This document shows positions 17,764-26,048 of a DNA stretch of 64,000 nt, piece after piece; the first letter of the stretch is position 1, and each line of letters begins with the position of its first letter. The stretch is from Cohnella herbarum. GTDB taxonomy: Bacteria; Bacillota; Bacilli; Paenibacillales; Paenibacillaceae. The translations under genes were made by a program, and so were the position numbers. Where the stretch lies: assembly GCF_012849095.1 (NCBI RefSeq), contig NZ_CP051680.1:3870501-3934500 (forward strand). The letters are read 5' to 3'. Under the pieces are notes generated by a model. It worked only from the letters and a program-made list of their open reading frames with translations. It ran no database searches and was not told the origin of the DNA.

Positions 17764-17803
17764 TGGTTTATCACTTTATATCCGTTGAGCAGCTGGTTTA
17801 TCA
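17764..17803 (-). promoter_or_regulatory. Direct-repeat operator upstream of binding protein copy A
   Basis: TGATAAACCA occurs twice on the minus strand (17794-17803 and 17764-17773), exactly 30 bp (three helical turns) apart, 87-126 bases before the start codon. The arrangement is kept at copy B. An AraC-type response regulator site is the natural interpretation. Confidence 0.6.
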
Positions 17804-17862
17804 TTTTTTTAAGAAGGCATTGACATCTTTTAAACCGCTTTCATCATCTCCATCCTAACTTT

Positions 17863-18768
17863 TTATCCCTTAACGCTTCCCATGACCAAACCTTTGGTAA
17901 AATGCTTCTGCAAAAAGGGATACACCATCAACACGGGTAAGGTGGCGACGAAAATCTGGGCGGCGCGGGTGGTCTGGTCCGAGATCAGTCGCATTGTCAT
18001 TAAATCCTTGGAGGTAATCGTTTTGGCATCGTATGCGGTAATCGCTTTTTGCAAGAAGCTTTGCAAAGGATAGTTCTTGGGATGGTTCATGTACAAAATC
18101 CCGTCGAACCACGAGTTCCAATGTCCCACGATGCAGAACAGCGCAATGGTTGCGATAGCGGGCGTCGCCAACGGCAGGACGACTCTGAACAAGCTTGTTA
18201 AGGGTCCCGCGCCGTCAATGCTTGCCGCCTCTTCCATCTCCGCGGGTAAATCGCGAATAAAGTTCATCAACAAAATGACGGAAAAGATGGGTACCAAACC
18301 GGGCAACACCAAAACCCATAGATTGTTGACAAGTCCATATTTCATAAACGTCATATACTCGGGGATAAGTCCGCCTCCAAAAAGCATCGGGATAAGCATG
18401 AAGTAAGTGTAAAACTCCCTCCCCTTGAACTTTTGGCTGCTTTTCGCCATCGGATACGCCGTGATAAACACAATAAACAACGTGAGCGGCACGGCGAGAG
18501 CCAGACGTTTGAGCGTAACGACGAATGCGTGCCAGAACGCCGCGTTTTGTAACACGTACTTATAAGACTCCAATGTTGCATCTACCGGCCAGATCCCGAC
18601 TTTTCCGCTGGAAGCAGCGAAAGAGGAGCTAAATGAAAGGGCGAGTATATGCACTAGGGGAAGGATGCATATTAGCGAGATCAAGCTCAGAAAGATGAGG
18701 TTGCACGCCATGAACGCTTTTCTCTGCCAACTGGTTTGTATTCCGTTCTTCGCCTTTTTTGTTTTCAT
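17863..18768 (-). CDS. ABC sugar importer permease (LplC/YtcP-like)
   Basis: 301 residues behind AGGAG. A hydrophilic N-terminus is followed by six membrane helices starting near 18 (AFMACNLIFLSLISLICILPL). The EAA loop is EMEEAASIDGAGPLT...VVLPLATP (about 200). The MGSVKG end is typical of this branch, which imports oligosaccharides of plant polysaccharides in Bacillus and Paenibacillus relatives. It forms an operon with the permease 8 bp upstream and the 542-residue binding protein. Confidence 0.9.
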   Translation of the reverse strand: MKTKKAKNGIQTSWQRKAFMACNLIFLSLISLICILPLVHILALSFSSSFAASSGKVGIWPVDATLESYKYVLQNAAFWHAFVVTLKRLALAVPLTLFIVFITAYPMAKSSQKFKGREFYTYFMLIPMLFGGGLIPEYMTFMKYGLVNNLWVLVLPGLVPIFSVILLMNFIRDLPAEMEEAASIDGAGPLTSLFRVVLPLATPAIATIALFCIVGHWNSWFDGILYMNHPKNYPLQSFLQKAITAYDAKTITSKDLMTMRLISDQTTRAAQIFVATLPVLMVYPFLQKHFTKGLVMGSVKG

Positions 18769-18776
18769 AACGGCTC

Positions 18777-19712
18777 CTAAAAAATTTTATATTCGGTTAA
18801 GCGATAGGCCAGCCTATAGGAGATAACGATCAATACGAAGGAGACGATCGACTTGATCAGGCTCACGGCAGTCGATATCGAAAACAACATATCCTTGATA
18901 CCTAATCGGTAGACGAACGTATCCAGGATATCTCCCGTTTCATACACGACCGGATTGTACAAGTTATAAATTTGATCGAATCCGGCATCCAGGATGCTGC
19001 CGATGGAGAGCACCGTCATGAGCACCACGATATTGGTGATTCCCGGCAGCGTGATATGACGCATCTGCTGATAATAGTTGGCTCCATCCACTTTGGCCGC
19101 CTCGTACAAAGAAGGGTCTATGCTCGTAAGGGCTGCCAAATATACGATGGTCCCGAATCCGAAACTTTTCCAAGTATCGGTGATGATGATCACGTTGGGG
19201 AACCAACTTTTATCCCCCAAGAAGAAAATCGGGTCGATACCGAAAATTTTCAACGCATGATTGACCAACCCGTTAGAAGGAGACAGGATCTCGATAAAGA
19301 CGCCCGCCAATATGACCCAGCTCAGAAAATAAGGAAGATAGACGATGGTTTGTACCGAACGGACGAATAATCGGTTACGCACCTCGTTCAGCAGCAGCGC
19401 GAACAGGATCGGCACCAGCAAACCGAGAATAATCTTCATGATCGAAATATAAAGCGTGTTGAACATGACCTGCTGAATGTTGTCCAGCGTGAACAGACGT
19501 ACGAAATTGTCAAACCCCACGAAGCTCGAGCCGAAAATTCCGTCGGTCGGAGTAAAATCTTGAAAAGCCATGATGATGCCGAACATAGGCACATAAGAAA
19601 ATAGGATGAGGAAAACGCAAGCCGGCAGCATAAGACCATGATAGGTAAGCTGCGTTTTCAACACATACCGGTTTAAGCTTTTGTGCGGGATCTGCGCTTG
19701 TCTCTGCTTCAC
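18777..19712 (-). CDS. ABC sugar importer permease (LplB-like)
   Basis: 311 residues starting at GTG 19712 behind GAGAGG. Six membrane helices begin at GLMLPACVFLILFSYVPMFG. The EAA loop is SLYEAAKVDGANYYQ...ITLPGIT (about 205). Twelve base pairs separate it from the binding-protein stop. Partner of the 17863-18768 permease. Confidence 0.9.
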   Translation of the reverse strand: MKQRQAQIPHKSLNRYVLKTQLTYHGLMLPACVFLILFSYVPMFGIIMAFQDFTPTDGIFGSSFVGFDNFVRLFTLDNIQQVMFNTLYISIMKIILGLLVPILFALLLNEVRNRLFVRSVQTIVYLPYFLSWVILAGVFIEILSPSNGLVNHALKIFGIDPIFFLGDKSWFPNVIIITDTWKSFGFGTIVYLAALTSIDPSLYEAAKVDGANYYQQMRHITLPGITNIVVLMTVLSIGSILDAGFDQIYNLYNPVVYETGDILDTFVYRLGIKDMLFSISTAVSLIKSIVSFVLIVISYRLAYRLTEYKIF

Positions 19713-19724
19713 GGTTGCACCTCT

Positions 19725-21353
19725 CTACTTATTCCCATGTACGGATTCTCGCACTTCTTTTACAACCTGACCGCCGCCGCTGGACTCCCAGTCTTTGACG
19801 AAATCATCGAACGCATCGATTGGCGCTTCGCCCATAATCATCTTTACATAGGCTTCGAGCTGCTTCGTTTCAAGCACGCCCCATTTCTTTTTCATCGTCT
19901 CCGTACCGGTGCTATAATATTGTTCCTGCAGGACCAGACCGTTTTTCATATAATCGTTCAGAATACCGCTTGCGCTATCGGGTCCATACATTTTGTAGGT
20001 CATATAGTCGTCTTCGTTGGGATTCGTCATGTAACGCAACACGCCTTCGTAATACATCTCGTTGGAGGGGAACATTTCGCCCACGTCCTTGCCCGCCAGC
20101 TTCTCTAGAATTTTAAGGTGATACCCGATGTCCTCATGGGCAAGCCACGGTTTGACTTGACTAAACTTGGCTGGCATTTCCCCTTTTGCGTTCTTGTGAT
20201 ATTTGAGGATATCTTCCTTACTGCCATAGGCTTTCTCGAACCAGAGATTGAACATATTAACAAGCGCTTCGGGATGTTCATAGCCTTTGCGAACGACATA
20301 GTAAGTGTCCGGACCTGCAACTCCCATGACCTTGGCGTCGCCTCCGTCAGCACCGAAGATCTTGACGGGTATCCATTCTGCGCCCATCTCGCGGTGAGAA
20401 GCCCCTAGCGGCCAATCGACCGCATACCAAGGCAACCAGGCCATGCCTGCTTTGTTGCCGTCGATTGCCTTGGTAAACTGGTTCCAGTCATTGGCGCCGA
20501 ATTCGCGATTGATCAAGCCTTCTTGGAAAGCTTTATTCAGGAATGCAAGCGCGGCTTTCGTTTCCGGCTGCGTGCCGCCGTACACGATTTCCCCGTCGGC
20601 GTTTTTCACCCAAGACTTGGGATGCGAACCGAAGCTGTCGAACAAACCGATCAACTCATCCAACGTGTTGCTTGTCGTAAAGGCGTAAGTGTCCTTCAAT
20701 CCGTTACGGTCAGGGTCGTCATTCGTAAAGGCTCTCATGATCTTTACTAGATCGTCGAAGGTTTGGGGAACTTCCAACTTCAAATGATCCAACCAATCTT
20801 TGCGCAGCCAGGTGATGACTCCGGCGCTTTCAAGGTACCCCTGCGTAGCGGGCAGCGCATACAGACTTCCATTGATTTTGGACATATCCATGCAAATGCC
20901 GCCGTCAGCGACAAGATACTCCTTCGTTTTTTCGCTGGCATACTCTTCGTAAGCCTCGGTCAAATCCGCGGCCAAACCCGATTTAACCAGCATTTCAAAC
21001 TGCTTGCGGTTTACGGACATCAAGTCGGGGATTTGGCCTGAAGCGATTTGCAGGTTCAGTTTCTCTTCCAGTTGCGAGCTGCTTACGACGAACATATCTT
21101 CGAATTTGATCCCTAGCTCGTCCCGGTAGGCATCGATCCAAACATTGTCTTCCTGCGTTTGGCCGTCGATATTGTCGCTAGAAGGGTCGGACTCCGCGGT
21201 TCCAACCGTTAGGATAATATCGGGCTCGTATTTGCCCGTCGTCTCGTTCCAGTTGGATAAACCTTTACTTTGACTGTTGCCCGGCGAACCCGTGCAAGCC
21301 GTTAAAGAGAACAGAGCCGCTGCTATGATCGCGCTTACAAACCGACGTTTCAT
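19725..21353 (-). CDS. Extracellular oligosaccharide-binding lipoprotein (LplA-like, large type)
   Basis: 542 residues behind AGGAGG. The lipobox Cys is residue 20 (FSLTAC). It belongs to the long (about 500-560 residue) binding-protein class that accompanies LplBC-type permeases, and is not related closely to the duplicated binding proteins next door. Visible family features include the N-terminal SNWNETTGKYEPDIILTVG, KEYLVADGGICMDMSK and KAGMAWLPWYAVDWPLG. It is first gene of a binding-protein/permease/permease operon just downstream of a kinase/regulator pair, which probably controls it. Confidence 0.9.
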   Translation of the reverse strand: MKRRFVSAIIAAALFSLTACTGSPGNSQSKGLSNWNETTGKYEPDIILTVGTAESDPSSDNIDGQTQEDNVWIDAYRDELGIKFEDMFVVSSSQLEEKLNLQIASGQIPDLMSVNRKQFEMLVKSGLAADLTEAYEEYASEKTKEYLVADGGICMDMSKINGSLYALPATQGYLESAGVITWLRKDWLDHLKLEVPQTFDDLVKIMRAFTNDDPDRNGLKDTYAFTTSNTLDELIGLFDSFGSHPKSWVKNADGEIVYGGTQPETKAALAFLNKAFQEGLINREFGANDWNQFTKAIDGNKAGMAWLPWYAVDWPLGASHREMGAEWIPVKIFGADGGDAKVMGVAGPDTYYVVRKGYEHPEALVNMFNLWFEKAYGSKEDILKYHKNAKGEMPAKFSQVKPWLAHEDIGYHLKILEKLAGKDVGEMFPSNEMYYEGVLRYMTNPNEDDYMTYKMYGPDSASGILNDYMKNGLVLQEQYYSTGTETMKKKWGVLETKQLEAYVKMIMGEAPIDAFDDFVKDWESSGGGQVVKEVRESVHGNK

Positions 21354-21497
21354 TGATATCCTCCTTGTATGCTCGTACTTGTCAATCGCTTTGGATTACC
21401 TTAATGGTAAAGCGTTTTCGACTTGAGAAATAGTTACGTTTACTTTGTATTTATGTCCTTTTCGTTGGACGTTAATTGGGACTGTTCCGCCGGACTC

Positions 21498-22787
21498 TTA
21501 CTCGATTGAAAGGTGTTTTCGGTATTCTTGAGGCGTAATTCCGGTCATTTTCTTGAAGAAACGGCTGAAATACGAAGCATTGTCATAGCCCACGTTGCGA
21601 GCAATCTCGTGTATCTTATATTTGGGGTTCGTCAGCATTTCTTTGCAAATCCGAATCCGTTCGACCTTTACGTAATCGGAGAGGTTCATTCCCACCTGCT
21701 GTTTGAACAAATGGGACAGGTAAGAGGAATTTAAGTACGCGACATCCGCAAGCCTGATGAGCGATAAATCCTTGTCCATGTTTTGATGGATATATTTAAG
21801 TAAGATTCCGATTTCTCTGCTGATTCCATTGGTCGCATGAGAGGAGTAGGAGGCTTCATATTCGGTCGTTTCGGGTAAGAGGATAGAACAATCCAAATCG
21901 CGGCACTTTTGCATCGTTTCCTTGAATTGAATATACTTTGCGTGTAAACTCGCCGCGCTCACGGCCTGCGTGGAATAGATGATGTTGACGTACTGGTCTG
22001 TCAAACGGTAATAACTTTCCTGCGTATTTTCGTACATAACGAAGAGGGATTTTAAGAATATGGCGGCTTCCCCGTAGACTTCGGCAACATTTTTGAACTG
22101 TGCCAGCAATGTAACCTCCGACACGCCCGTCTCCACCATTTCATAAGTGAAATGAGGTTTCAGAAATTCCGCCAGCGAAGCCTCCAGAGCCATCAACGCA
22201 AAGGCTCGCCGCGAGACATCCCGCACATCGATGGCCAGCAACGCCATTTCCACAGGACGCGAAAAATCCAATGAACCGTCTACTCTTGCAGCGAGCTCGT
22301 CCAAACCGATTTCACCAAACAACAGACGCTGCAGATGGCTGTTTTTTATAGCCCCCTCCCACTTTTGAGACTGCAGTTTTAGTTTTTCCGTCAGGCTAAA
22401 CAGCTCTTGGTCGCTTTCCGCCTCAGCAATCGCTTTTTCCATAGCTTCGAATAAAACCTCGTCGCCCTCGCTTTTTAGCACGTACGCCGTCACCTCGAAG
22501 TCGATGGCTCTTTTGGCATACTCGAAATTGTCATGAGCGGATAACGCTAGTTTTTTCGTTTTCGGATAATAAACTGAAACCGCTTTCAATAAGTCGAGGC
22601 CGGATACTAAGGGCATACTGATGTCCGTTAACAAAATATGAAAACTCCCCATGGCCATTAAGTCGAGGCATTCATCCGCGGAATAAGCTTTGTATACCTC
22701 GACCTTCCCGACAAAATGTTCGGAAATGGCTTGTTCAAGCCAATCGGTTATGGCCGCTTCATCGTCGACTACGATCATTCGATACAT
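21498..22787 (-). CDS. AraC-type response regulator (YesN family)
   Basis: 429 residues. Receiver domain 1-120 has acidic pocket VDDEAAITDW, phosphoacceptor Asp55 (ILLTDISMP) and Lys in YVLKSEGDE (about 105). The middle region is variable. The C-terminal AraC HTH pair lies about 330-429, with DLSLIRLADVAYLNSSYLS as the first helix-turn-helix and the NVGYDNASYFSRFFKKMTG signature. Its start overlaps the end of the kinase gene by 13 bp, so the two are translationally coupled. The likely target is the adjacent importer operon at 17863-21353. Confidence 0.92.
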   Translation of the reverse strand: MYRMIVVDDEAAITDWLEQAISEHFVGKVEVYKAYSADECLDLMAMGSFHILLTDISMPLVSGLDLLKAVSVYYPKTKKLALSAHDNFEYAKRAIDFEVTAYVLKSEGDEVLFEAMEKAIAEAESDQELFSLTEKLKLQSQKWEGAIKNSHLQRLLFGEIGLDELAARVDGSLDFSRPVEMALLAIDVRDVSRRAFALMALEASLAEFLKPHFTYEMVETGVSEVTLLAQFKNVAEVYGEAAIFLKSLFVMYENTQESYYRLTDQYVNIIYSTQAVSAASLHAKYIQFKETMQKCRDLDCSILLPETTEYEASYSSHATNGISREIGILLKYIHQNMDKDLSLIRLADVAYLNSSYLSHLFKQQVGMNLSDYVKVERIRICKEMLTNPKYKIHEIARNVGYDNASYFSRFFKKMTGITPQEYRKHLSIE

Positions 22788-24496
22788 GCTGCTACACCTC
22801 TCGTTTCAGCGTCCTGCGAGCTATAGGGGATCTTGATCTCTACTTGGCATCCTCCGCTTGCGCCATTGGTTACGGACACGCCATAATCGGTTCCGAACTT
22901 GATTTTTAACCGCTTGTTGATGTTAAAGACGGCAGAGTCGGATGGTGCATCCGGCAGCAAAAGTTCTTTCTGGAATTTTCGTAGAAGGTCCTCCTCTATC
23001 CCTTTGCCATTGTCGGAGATGCGGATGATAAGTTCATGGCCTTCCCGCCTAATCGTTAAAGCAACCTCCAGACTTTCGCGTTTGTACCCGATCCCGTACA
23101 TAAAGATATTTTCTACGAAGGGCTGAAGAATCAACCGCGGCACCTCTACTTGCAAAATGGATGGATCTTCAACAAACACGGCAATGGATACTCTGGAGCC
23201 GTAACGTTTTTTCATGATGTTCATGTACGCTTCCGTGTGCAGCACTTCTTCCTCCAACAGCACATCGCTGCTCGAATTTTTGGTCAGGAATTTATAGTAC
23301 CGACTTAAACCGATCGAGAATTCCTCGGCGTTCTCGTTGTCCCCCTCTTTAATCATGCGATGCAAAACATAAAAGCTGTTGTATAAAAAGTGCGGGTTGA
23401 TTTGCGATTGCAATTGCCGGTAAATCGCGCGTTGCGCATAGATTTCTTTGATATAGTTCTCGGTAATCAAGTCGCTTAGCCTCGCGGACATGGTGTTGAA
23501 GTTCCCGTACAGATAAGAAATTTCATCCTTGCTCTTGCGTTCCAGCCGAGTAGAAAAATCTCCTTTCTCTACTTGCTTAAAACCGTCTATCAAGATCCGA
23601 ATCGGTTTTTTAATAAGCTTCCCGACCACGATAAAGTAAGAGGCAATCGACGCCACCGTACAAAAGAGCACGATAAACATTAGGGTATAGAAACGTTCTA
23701 AAAAGGAGTACAGGCTAGATGTAGGCACGAAGCTATAAACGGTAAAATCGCCCAGGGAAGAGGAAGTTCGAATCAATAAGTGTTGTGGACCGTCCGTATT
23801 CCGAATAGCAAAGCCGGATGATATCAACTCCCTTGCAACCTCGCTCGCCGTATCGTACAAGTACGTTTCCTCGTTGCCATGGAAAGCAAAGATGATTTCC
23901 TCCTTCGCGAAGCTCTTCCGGGTTTCCACAAGCCGCCATAATTTTTGCATATCGATTTCCGCTGCTAAATTCACTGCCTCATCTTCCGAATATCCGCTTT
24001 TTGACGCAATAAACCTTCTCCCGTCCCACTCCACGACGCGCTTGTAGTCACGGTAGAAAGACCTGATCTTGTTCTCCTCATCCGCATTGAAGTCTTCCAA
24101 GCCATTTTTAGCCGAAAAGCGCCGATTAACGGAAGGGATATTCGCCCAAATATCCGAAAAGAGCCGGCTGGTATCCATGGTGTTCTGGAATCTTTCCCGG
24201 AAACGATTGATCGCGGAAATTCCGCTATAGTCGATCCCGCCGGGACGGCTAGTATTAAGCTCGTTCCAGTCGCTCATGTTGGATATTTTGAATAATTGTT
24301 GCTTTACATAATCGATATCGCTCTCCACCGTCTTCATCAACTCGCTCTGATTTTGCTGGATGGATTCAATTGCGTTGACTTTTAATGAAGACATGCTTTG
24401 GTAAAAAAAGAGGAGCATACCGATGACTACCGGTATATTTACCAGCAGCAGGATCACGATCAATTTGGAAAAAAACGAATTTCGGAGCCTATTCAT
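22775..24496 (-). CDS. Sensor histidine kinase (YesM family)
   Basis: 573 residues. TM1 is about 11-33 (LIVILLLVNIPVVIGMLLFF). An extracellular sensor domain of about 250 residues follows, then TM2 near 275-300, a HAMP domain (about 305-350, KPIRILIDGFKQVEKGDF), the His-kinase domain with phosphoacceptor His in QINPHFLYNSFYVL (about 368) and the ATPase with ISDNGKGIEED (about 500). It senses an extracellular sugar, perhaps with help of a binding protein, and phosphorylates the overlapping response regulator. It starts just inside the left edge of repeat copy B, immediately downstream of the duplicated binding protein. Confidence 0.92.
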   Translation of the reverse strand: MNRLRNSFFSKLIVILLLVNIPVVIGMLLFFYQSMSSLKVNAIESIQQNQSELMKTVESDIDYVKQQLFKISNMSDWNELNTSRPGGIDYSGISAINRFRERFQNTMDTSRLFSDIWANIPSVNRRFSAKNGLEDFNADEENKIRSFYRDYKRVVEWDGRRFIASKSGYSEDEAVNLAAEIDMQKLWRLVETRKSFAKEEIIFAFHGNEETYLYDTASEVARELISSGFAIRNTDGPQHLLIRTSSSLGDFTVYSFVPTSSLYSFLERFYTLMFIVLFCTVASIASYFIVVGKLIKKPIRILIDGFKQVEKGDFSTRLERKSKDEISYLYGNFNTMSARLSDLITENYIKEIYAQRAIYRQLQSQINPHFLYNSFYVLHRMIKEGDNENAEEFSIGLSRYYKFLTKNSSSDVLLEEEVLHTEAYMNIMKKRYGSRVSIAVFVEDPSILQVEVPRLILQPFVENIFMYGIGYKRESLEVALTIRREGHELIIRISDNGKGIEEDLLRKFQKELLLPDAPSDSAVFNINKRLKIKFGTDYGVSVTNGASGGCQVEIKIPYSSQDAETRGVAACIE

Positions 24497-24541
24497 TCGC
24501 TGTCATCCCCATCCCTCTTCCTCCTTGCGTTTTATTAAAAT

Positions 24542-24562
24542 GACCTCCCTTAGCGGGAGGTC
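24542..24562 (-). terminator. Hairpin after binding protein, copy B
   Basis: Same 8-bp stem and loop as at 16317-16337, here followed on the minus strand by ATTTTAATAAAA. The richer T/A tail should terminate better than copy A, in keeping with there being no permease genes directly behind it. Confidence 0.6.
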
Positions 24563-24570
24563 ATTTTGTC

Positions 24571-25896
24571 TTAGTTGCTTTTGCTCTTGAGAAGCTCGTC
24601 GCGTTTCCGATCGATCTTCTTCATGAATTCTTCCGCCGTCATTTTCCCGCTGGACACCAGGGACTGGAGCGACATCATCTCGCTAGTCAGCTCGGCAGGA
24701 TAGACGTTATCCGGCCAGAAAATCGTGCTCGGTTCGTTCGCCATCTCCTGCATCGTCTTGACTAACGGATCGGATACGTATTCGTTCACGTCGACGTCGT
24801 TGACTACGGTAATGCGCGCTTCGCCCGACTTGATCTTGTTGATTTGCTCCTCTTTGCTCATCAGGAACTTGACGAACTCGGCCGCTTCTTTCGCGTTCTC
24901 CGAGTAATTCGTCACGACGAACGCCGCGCCGACGCCGCCGGGACCGCCATCGTGGATTTTGACGTCTTCGCTGAAATCCGGAATTTTCATAAAGCCGACG
25001 TTATCGCCCATCTCTTCGCTGAAGTTCGTGATGTCCGAATTGGCTCCCACGCTCATGCCGAGCTGGCCTTGAATGAACAATTGGCGAATGGAATCGTCCG
25101 CAATGACCAAATCTTTGTCGAAGAGCTCATGCCAGCCCTTCATGACGTTCACCAGCTTAGGATCGGAGAAGTTCGACGTGCCTTTGACCAGGCTGTCCAG
25201 ACCCGGAATATCTACCGTCTGAGCGATCCAGTAGTCGGGGACATGGAGAAAGCTGTCTTTGAACAATCCGAGCGGCGTCACGTTTTGCGCTTTGATCTTC
25301 TCGAGCATGGCCACGAATTCCTGGAAGTTTTTCGGACGCTGCGCGACCGGATCGACCCCCGCGTCGGCAAAGATCTTCTTGTTGTAAGCCAGGAGGAACG
25401 TGCCGTCCGTTCCGAACGGAACGCCGTAGGCTTTGCCGTCGTTCGTGAAGTCTTCCGTCGTTGCGCTCCAACCTACGATTCGCGATCTTTCTTCCGCCGT
25501 GAAGTACGGGTCCATCGGCTCCAAAAACTGCTTAAAGCGGAGCATGTACGAACCCGACCAGAGTACGGTCAGATCGGGACCGTTCTTGGCGATGCTGGCC
25601 GTTTGGAACTTGGCGAACAGCTCGTCTCCCGAAGGAACGTCCTGCACGTCGATTCTGACGTTCGGATGCAGCTTCTGATAACGTTCCACCGCCTGGGAAA
25701 TATAGAAATCTTCCTTTTTCTTGGATTTGTTATTTTCGTCAATGGTGGCGAACCCCGAATTCCAGAAAACAAGATCGACTTTCTTGTCGCCGTTGGAAGA
25801 AGCGCTTTCATTTGTGCCACCGCTACACGCGTTAAGCATGAGTGCCATTACGATGATCAATGTTGCGGTTACAACCGACCCTTTGCTCAGTTGCAT
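24571..25896 (-). CDS. Extracellular sugar-binding lipoprotein (duplicated, copy B)
   Basis: 441 residues with lipobox Cys24 (MALMLNAC). It is almost the same protein as the 16346-17677 product over its whole length; visible changes include VRIDV for VKIDV, RSRIVG for RARIVG, QEMAN for QDMAN and a different C-terminal tail. No permease pair follows it: the next gene is a histidine kinase. It may serve the permeases 8 kb downstream, act as a ligand-presenting co-sensor for the neighbouring kinase, or be a redundant remnant of the recombination that placed the 17.8-24.5 kb block here. Start ATG 25896 follows AAGGAAG. Confidence 0.93.
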   Translation of the reverse strand: MQLSKGSVVTATLIIVMALMLNACSGGTNESASSNGDKKVDLVFWNSGFATIDENNKSKKKEDFYISQAVERYQKLHPNVRIDVQDVPSGDELFAKFQTASIAKNGPDLTVLWSGSYMLRFKQFLEPMDPYFTAEERSRIVGWSATTEDFTNDGKAYGVPFGTDGTFLLAYNKKIFADAGVDPVAQRPKNFQEFVAMLEKIKAQNVTPLGLFKDSFLHVPDYWIAQTVDIPGLDSLVKGTSNFSDPKLVNVMKGWHELFDKDLVIADDSIRQLFIQGQLGMSVGANSDITNFSEEMGDNVGFMKIPDFSEDVKIHDGGPGGVGAAFVVTNYSENAKEAAEFVKFLMSKEEQINKIKSGEARITVVNDVDVNEYVSDPLVKTMQEMANEPSTIFWPDNVYPAELTSEMMSLQSLVSSGKMTAEEFMKKIDRKRDELLKSKSN

Positions 25897-25983
25897 GGAA
25901 AGCTTCCTTCTTTCGTTAGTGGATGTCTTGAAACCTAGTGTAGAAGCTTTCCTTAATCAAATGAATCTCCTAAGCCAACCATT

Positions 25984-26023
25984 TGATTTACCACTTTATA
26001 TCTGGCGCAGTAAGGATTTATCA
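25984..26023 (-). promoter_or_regulatory. Direct-repeat operator upstream of binding protein copy B
   Basis: Minus strand TGATAAATCC (26014-26023) and TGGTAAATCA (25984-25993), again 30 bp apart and at the same place relative to the gene as in copy A. The AT-rich bases TATAAAG between the repeats are also kept. Confidence 0.55.
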
Positions 26024-26048
26024 TTTTTTAATACGGATTTGACATTTT

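Larger units (their letters stand above)
16292..17840 (-). repeat. Direct repeat copy A carrying a binding-protein gene and its control region
   Basis: The binding-protein gene, its downstream hairpin and its upstream operator/promoter region are repeated at about 24515-26060 in the same orientation. The coding centre is almost identical. Similarity weakens outward but is still visible at both edges, from the CCTCCTTG ribosome-binding-site complement on the left to TGACATC.TTTTA on the right. Edges are approximate. Confidence 0.8.

Noticed and set aside
21398..21424. Cre-like sequence and palindrome upstream of the 542-residue binding protein
   Set aside because: The best alignment to the cre consensus has three mismatches, including outer positions, so I do not call it a site.
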